Source: Rosa chinensis | Taxonomy: Eukaryota > Streptophyta > Magnoliopsida > Rosales > Rosaceae | DNA: 64,000 nt | Assembly (NCBI RefSeq): GCF_002994745.2 | Contig: NC_037092.1 | Span: 70,903,823-70,967,822, forward strand | Direction of reading: 5' to 3' | In this document: piece by piece, positions 57,902 to 64,000 of the stretch | How the letters are laid out: each line of letters opens with the position of its first letter | How positions within the stretch are numbered: the stretch's first letter is position 1 | Made by a program: the position numbers and the translations under genes | The notes under the pieces: generated by a model | Database searches by the model: none | The model's input: the letters and a program-made list of their open reading frames with translations, nothing else | Told to the model about the DNA's origin: nothing

Positions 57902-58481
57902 TAGGGCTGTCAATTCCGACACGACCCGATAACAGGACTCGAAATCCGCACAAAATAAAGCGGGTTGAACCCGCACGATTAAAAAGCGGGTTGGTGGTGG
58001 GTCAACCCGCCATGACCCATTTAATAAATGGGTCGGCCACGGGTCAACCCGCCAACACGAAGTGAACCCGTTTAACCCGATTGTGCTATGTTTCTTCTTG
58101 AAATTTGGACGTTCGAAGTATTTGATCATAGGATTAGACAATTTGAAATATTTCGCTTTTTAATTATTGGATTTAATTATTCATGAATTATATATAATTA
58201 TTTTCGTCCTGTGGAGTTTTTAGTGAATTTAATCAATTTATGCTTTTTTTTAGTTAAATGGGTCTCATTGTTAACACTTAAATGAGTCATTTTATCTAAC
58301 AAAACACGACTTATTTATTAAATGGGTTAAGCGGGTTGGAAACAGGTAACCCGTTTAATAAATAGGTTGGGTTTGGGTTTGGGTTTAAATTTTTGACACG
58401 ATTATTAAATGGGTTGAGTTTGGGTTTCTATCTTGCGATACGACAAATATCTTGACCCGACACGACCCATTGACAGCCCTA
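57902..58481. mobile_element. 580-bp TIR element with TAGGGCTGTCAA ends
   Basis: TAGGGCTGTCAATTCCGACA at the left and its complement (...TTGACAGCCCTA) at the right, flanked by direct repeats of CACAAC (57896-57901, 58482-58487). The interior is full of AACCCGCC/GGCGGGTT and ATGGGT(T/C) phrases in both orientations. Noncoding, hAT-like or unclassified MITE. Confidence 0.7.
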
Positions 58482-58926
58482 CACAACATACTATGGTTAC
58501 CCAAGTAAAGATATATAGAAGAGTTGGCGTTCTGTTTCTGTTGGGACCAAGCCCACACTAAGCCCAATTACTACACAAAGCCCACTATGATCATCACCCC
58601 CAGACAACTAGTACAGTCGTCCGGCCTGAGCTGCAACTGCAGCATTGCTCCTTGTCTTCTGCCAGAACGTAGCTGCATCCTTATCCCTTATATGTAGTGG
58701 CGGTCCCGTGCCACGTGTTTTCATTCCGTTGTAAGGGATACACCCATATATGTGGCATCCATGAAATGAAATCAGTTTAATTCCCCTGTTTTAACCTTTT
58801 TCTAATTATTGAGCTCACCAGTTTCCCAGTAATTACTGTTTTGAGTAATCTTGCTATAGACCAAGGAAGATATTATCTGCTGTTTCTGATTTGCTAGGGA
58901 GAATCAAAGAGAGGAGATAGATTCTG
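58482..58926 (+). other. Promoter region and 5' UTR exon of gene B
   Basis: Ends AGATTCTG|GTAAGTG at 58926, a near-consensus donor. With the acceptor ATATCAG|GTTTGAAA at 59151 it matches the 5' UTR intron of gene A. The new upstream neighbour is the TAGGGCTGTCAA element, about 400 bp away, so little ancestral promoter separates them. No clear TATA box. Confidence 0.5.
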
Positions 58927-59159
58927 GTAAGTGCCACTGTTGCGTCTTACATGCATTTTGTTTTTATTGTTGACCTGAGAGGCTGAGACCTCCATCTTCT
59001 AAAATGTTTGGTTCCTTGCTTTTGTAAACGAAAAAGTTCAACATGAGAGTCTCCCTTATCTTCAGGCACCATGTTTGGCTGATTTGAAGAGATAGGATCA
59101 TATGAATATCTTCATTAGATTGTTTAATCATTACTGATTTCAGGATATCAGGTTTGAAA

Positions 59160-61921
59160 ATGTCTCACAGATCAGAAGAAATGGATATCGGTGAGTCCGA
59201 ATTAAACTTGATACCCTTTTGATTCTACTTACAACATGCACTCTTGAAGACCACCTGTCCACAGCAATGGGCTCACTTTTCTTCGATTTATATGGTTAAA
59301 TAGGAAAACTGCAACAAAATGCTCGTGACCATCTTGAAAAGGCCTTCTTGGAGCAAGGCAAAGCCTTTTCCAAATCTGAAGGGCAAAAGAAGGATCTTGA
59401 GAGAAAGCTTGAACAGAACGAGGCTCAAAAGAAAGATCTGCAGAAAAAGCTTGAGCAAAGTGAACTTGCCAAAAAAGAGCTTCAGCAGAAGACTGAAGAT
59501 GTACAGATGTGGGCGGACATGTATTTTGAGGTTAGGGAAAAGCAGAAGCAGAGTGAAAATCAGATGAAAGAGATTCAGAAAAAGCTTGAGCAGAGTGAAT
59601 CCCAGAAGAGAGAGCTTGAGAAGATTGAACAAGCTCAAAAGAAGGCACTTGAGCAAAGTGAACTTACCAAAAAAGAGCTTCACCAGAAGATTGGAGATGA
59701 ACAGATGTTGGCAGACATGTATTTTGAGGTTAGGGAAGAGCAGATGAAAGAGATTCAGAAAAAGCTTGAGCAGAGTGAATCCCAGAAGAGAAAGCTTGAG
59801 AAGATTGAACAAGCTCAAAAGAACGAACTTAAGAAGGCACTTGAGCAGATTGAAGCTCAAAAGAAAGATTTTGAGCAGCGCGAGATGAAATTAAAACAAA
59901 TGGTATTACCATTAATTTTTATCTTTTGATTGTCTAGGTCTTTCCTTTGTGGAATAATCTAGTGATTGTAATATAATTGCCTGAGACATTCTTGGAAATT
60001 ATTGTTTGATAGCTTATTTATGCTTTCCCCTTCTCTCTCAGGAGGAGAGGGTTAATATTGAGCAGAGGAAGGCTAAGGAAAATTTGTTAAAAGAAAAGGT
60101 ATGTTTTCTATTTACTTTCAGAACTAGCAAGGACATTTGTTACATCATGCTTATACGAATGAGTGTTTTGAAATTTTTATTTTGGTGACTGAGGGGAATG
60201 GCAGAAAGAAAATGAGGAGCTCCGGAACAAGATCACTGAGTTGGAGGATCGTAAGAATCAAGTTCAGGATGAGGAGGATTTAGACGATGAGTCTCAGGAC
60301 GAGCATGAAGAGATGGGTGAAATTCGAGAAAAGTTAAAGGAGAAAGAAGAAGAGCTGGCCAATGTTGAAGCTCTAAACAACACACTTATTGTTAAGGAGC
60401 TTAAAAGCAACACTGAACTGCAGGAGGCTCGTAGAGAGATAACCAGAGTACGTATGTATATGAAAGGTTCTGAATTTGACTATTTGAGTGTGATTTTCAA
60501 GGTGAATACAGGAAGCTTACACTATGCATGGAAATGCATTTATCACTAACTTAAATCAAGACATGCAATACTTTAGAAATTTGATTGAGAACTAAAATTA
60601 ATGGGTGTAGAAGTCAGTTGAGGTCTGAACCAAGGGAGGGTTGACATATTTTCGTTTGTTTTTTACGTGTTTAGCTGTTGTCTGATCTTTTGTATCCGTT
60701 TTATGATTTCTCATTAGCATTTCTAATATCGTTTTCTAAACTAGTTACCTTATGTTACACAGATCCAACTGTAATACTAGAAAGTAAAATCTTACACATT
60801 GGCTTTGGATTTTAATCACATGTATTTAGAACCTTTAATCTGTTGAGGACAGACAAGCAGTAATGTTATTCAATAACTCTGTCCCAAATACAACTTAACT
60901 GTTAGAAATGCTTTCTTATTTGGTTTGATCTTCTGAACATGTTCCTTTTATGGTTGGAGATTCCATCAAATTTTAGCTTCATACTTGAGGCTCAGTGGTT
61001 AATGTATTAATCATGATGCTTGCTTGTCAATATGATAAATAGTATTTTCATATGGTTTGAGTAAAGTTTTGTACTTTTCAGGGATGGGAATCAGCAAGTC
61101 GTGCTTTTATTGGTGTCAAGAGAATGGGAGAGCTTGACAGCAAACCATTTCAGACTGCATGCAAGAGAAAATATAATACAGAAGAAGCAGATGACCAGGC
61201 AGCAGCACTATGTTCTCTATGGGAGGATTATATTACGGATTCAAGCTGGCATCCATTCAAAACTAGCAAGGATTCCTTTGGACATTGTAAGGTATAAATT
61301 TTCCTTAGAATGTACTATCTAACAGTGAATAGAATACTATTGTTGGTAACATTAGTTTCGTTGCTCCTCCTATATGGGTTTAACTTCTCATGGGAATGTA
61401 CTTCCAATTAGAGAAATATTCATGTTATTGTTCCTAATGCAGTAAAAGACATCCAATTTTCCTTTTCTTGCTCATGAAATTAACTTATTTTCCTCTCACA
61501 GATGCTAAACCTAGAGGAGTCTTTCCTTGTCTAATAATGAGCTTGAATTGTACCCCAGATGAACCATTGCACCAATGTCCTAATTAATGACATTGTCCCA
61601 TGTTAAAATTCTAGAATGACATTATTTTACCCCATCGTGTTTCTTGAAATTGATTTACTAACATATTGGATGCGGGTACGTACACAGGAGATTATTGATG
61701 AAGAAGATGAAAAATTGAAAAAGTTAAAGAACGAGTTTGGTGCTGAAGTTCATCTGGCTGTGTCAACTGCTTTGCTGGAATTGAATGAGTATAATCCCAG
61801 TGGTAGGTATGCACTTAAAGAACTATGGAACTTTAATCAAGATAGAAGGGCATCATTAAAAGAGGGAATATTGCATCTCCTGAAGCAGTTGAAACTGCAA
61901 AAGAGGAGAAGAACCTCATGA
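59160..61921 (+). CDS. XS-less FDM-like protein (coiled coil + XH), gene B
   Basis: Coding exons 59160-59190, 59304-59902, 60042-60098, 60205-60447, 61082-61291, 61688-61921; all GT-AG and in phase; 457 residues. It starts MSHRSEEMDIG, matching the first residues of gene A (MSHRSKEE), then goes straight into a Gln/Glu/Lys-rich coiled coil (12-305). There is no zinc finger and no XS domain. Residues about 64-190 contain a tandem repeat (ADMYFEVRE...KEIQKKLEQSESQKR twice). The XH domain, 311-453, is well kept (IGVKRMGELD, CSLWEDYITDSSWHPFK, EIIDEEDEKL, LNEYNPSGRY, ELWNFNQDRRA). Exon lengths of the last exon (234 nt) and the intron phases equal those of gene A, so it is a tandem duplicate. Without XS it should not bind RNA itself; by family knowledge it could still pair with full-length FDM/IDN2 proteins. 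No stop or frameshift seen. Confidence 0.85.
59459..59850 (+). repeat. In-frame 198-bp tandem duplication in the gene B coiled coil
   Basis: The unit from 59459 is repeated from 59657; the second copy lacks 12 nt (KQKQSENQ shortened) and gains NELK near its end. Both copies stay open and preserve the heptad-like pattern. Confidence 0.85.
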
Positions 61922-63000
61922 AGGTATGCATTTGGCGAGTATTGAGTTCATTCAAATGTAAACTAGAAATGGATAACAAGATCTTGGTAATATAGTGACT
62001 TGTGTATTTCTCTTATATAAGTTAGCTTAAATTCAGGTTTGATTGGTTTAAGCCTTTAAGGTCTCTCATTGTTTAATTAGCGTAATGCATGGCCAAACTT
62101 GAAGCATTGCTGCCAGTGTCCAATATAAGGCCTCTTTATTTAATTGGTTACCCTCGTCATTTTTTTTTTTAAATCTTTCTTTCCACACATACAGTGCATA
62201 AAATCATAAGCTTCTTTACTTCTTTCCAATAGATTTCAGGTTGGCCATAGCTTCTTCAAATTTGTCATGTGATTCGTAATGCACTTTAATTTGGTATTAT
62301 TTATCTTTACATAAAGAAGACCTTTATAAATAATGGGCCTATTGTTTTAAAATTCATGCGGGATGATATGGTTGTGTAACTGATTTTTCTGAACATCGCG
62401 TTTCTTCTGTTAGAACTCAAGGAAATGTTTTATTTGTGGTGTTTCTTGGTAAATATGATCGATGTGCTCACACATCTTTGGATGGGAGGGGGGATTTGGC
62501 ATCATCAAGCACCTTTTGCAGTACTGTTCTGCCTACCCTCCCTGAAATATTCGTTGAAATCATGAAAATATTTTCGATGAACTGGTTTTAACTCAATGAG
62601 ACAGTTCATACCAAACATGTTCTGTTACTGTATCCATACTTTTCTTTTTTTGGCAAATGACTAATTTCATTGCTTACCATTACTACTGAGACACTGAGTT
62701 TCTTATGTTTCTGTTGTTAAGTTGTTTCAAACTTTACATTTACTGGAAACTGATAGTTGCTTGCTGATCTCACACTAGGTTCTGACCACATCCTGTTGTC
62801 CAAAATTTCAGAGTAGGGGATTGTCTCGAGAGTCGAGAGTGATGGCTCTCAAGGGAATCGAGAAGCTGCTATAATTTCCTGCTAGGAAGCTTTTGAAGTA
62901 GCCCTGCCGAGCTTGTTCCGTATGTAAAAATCAAGTCGTTTCTGTGTCGTTTTGTAGTCCAACTTACATAGTCAGGAAACAATCATTATGTGGAACTAAG
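61922..63000 (+). other. 3' UTR of gene B, with an intron
   Basis: Two bases after the stop AAG|GTATGC (61924) opens an intron that fits an acceptor AATTTCAG at 62811. The final UTR exon starts at 62812; its end is not visible. Confidence 0.5.
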
Positions 63001-64000
63001 ATTTGGATAGTTCCATGTCAATTCCAAGTTCCCAACATGTTTGTTCACCATGACTTGAATGACTTCGTCTTAAATCTATGGTCAAGTCCTTGATATTGTA
63101 CATTTAGTTGGACGGATCCGGGACAATGGAAACCTTGCTGGGCCTCGCTGGGGGCAGGTCTCGCTCTGATGTGTGTTACTAGCCGGGTGTCACAGGCCCT
63201 AATTAGCGTAGGCCCAGTGTTTGGCTCTAGGTGGTCGATATGGGGCCTGTTTCGAGCTTGAATTACCGTTTGCACTACGTGGGGGTAGTCTTTCTGTTTT
63301 GCTACCCTTATATAACACACTGGTTATGGACTTATGGCCTGAGAATAATCACACCAGGATTAGGAAAATCGTAATTAATTCAAGATTAAATGAGAATATG
63401 GGTAGTTAATGCTGGAATATAAGGAAATAAAATGAATCCCTTACGATTCTCTACTATCTATGTGCTCACTCAATATGGTAAAAGAAAATAAGAAGAGAAT
63501 AAATTCATTTTTATCTATTACGTTCACTATGTTTTCTTTTTCTGAATCAGAAATCTGTGAACCAAACACGACCCGTTGTAGAGATTTGATATATTTCTTT
63601 ACTTGACTAGTGCCTAGTGGTACACAAATCTGTTCTTTTCTCGAGAAAGGTTGCGAACACACTCGGGGTAAGAAAAAGTAAAATGGAAAAAAACTTTCAA
63701 CACCCCCGATTATTTGTGGCCAATCACCAGCAAAAGTCAAAATGAAAGGCACAAGACTGCCCCGCCCCGCCCAATTCACCAGGCCCCTCGTTGCCAAATG
63801 GTCTCTACATTCATTACCAAAAAAGACATGGTCTCTATATTCGATTTCCCCCATCCACGTGTCTTCTACTAACCAACGATATCAGAACCAATAAGCAAAG
63901 GAGTTTCTTCGATGAAGACAAGCAATGTTGCTAGATTTTTTCATCCCTGTGAACCAGAGGAAGAGCCCTTGCTTTGGTTCAGTTCAATTTGGTTTCTAGG
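63001..64000. other. Downstream region, no gene recognised
   Basis: 63110-63310 is a more GC-rich block (GGGCCTCGCTGGGGGCAGG) of unknown origin. A minus-strand open frame at 63441-63854 has no recognisable domain. CCACGTGTC near 63855 may be part of the promoter of a gene beyond the window. Confidence 0.4.

Noticed and set aside
57341..58141. 266-codon minus-strand open frame
   Set aside because: It runs through a poly-A/T run and half of a TIR element (57902-58481), has low-complexity phenylalanine runs and no domain; a chance frame.
59288..59860. 190-codon minus-strand Leu/Phe-rich frame resembling a membrane protein
   Set aside because: Antisense shadow of the Lys/Glu-rich coiled-coil exon of gene B; Leu/Phe come from reading AAG/GAA codons backwards.

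Overview
The window looks like a repeat-dense stretch of a eudicot plant nuclear genome. It is AT-rich, genes have GT-AG introns, and nearly every plant transposon order is present. The protein-coding content (FACTOR OF DNA METHYLATION/IDN2-like genes, an FPF1-like gene) is plant-specific. The TRIM and SINE families resemble ones I associate with Rosaceae, but that is only a guess.

Layout. 1-11.55 kb: two direct-orientation copies of one degenerate Ty1/copia family. The first is cut by the window edge; the second is complete, 5128-11549, with 235-bp LTRs and a TTATT target duplication. Between them lie a MULE-like element with another TIR element nested in it, and a small MITE. 11.6-23.8 kb: a 12.2-kb CACTA element (TSD ACC) that holds gene-fragment exons (one DJ-1-like), a TRIM retrotransposon, a broken Ulp1/C48 peptidase gene, and a second CACTA element inserted at the peptidase exon. 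25.2-25.6 kb: a second, younger-looking TRIM. 26.1-26.5 kb: an intact single-exon FPF1-like gene on the minus strand. 27.3-47.2 kb: two very long solo-LTR-like elements, three 0.83-kb hAT elements (two carry a RING-protein 5' fragment, the third an open EF-hand reading frame), two tRNA-derived SINEs, LINE remnants and several nested MITE families.

50.4-63 kb is the gene-rich part. Two tandem, same-strand FDM/IDN2-type genes lie about 2.8 kb apart (stop to start). Gene A (52814-56353, 7 coding exons including the first) has the full zf-XS, XS, coiled-coil and XH architecture of RNA-directed DNA methylation factors. Gene B (59160-61921) keeps the first codons, coiled coil and XH domain but has lost the zinc finger and XS RNA-binding domain, and its coiled coil carries an in-frame 198-bp tandem duplication. 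A relic of a third copy's coiled-coil exon appears to lie between them. In Arabidopsis these proteins work as dimers or heterodimers in RdDM, so an XS-less partner beside a full-length gene is the most biologically suggestive item here. It sits next to a region packed with the kinds of elements RdDM silences.

Most other open reading frames in the window are chance frames or decayed transposon reading frames and are not annotated as genes.
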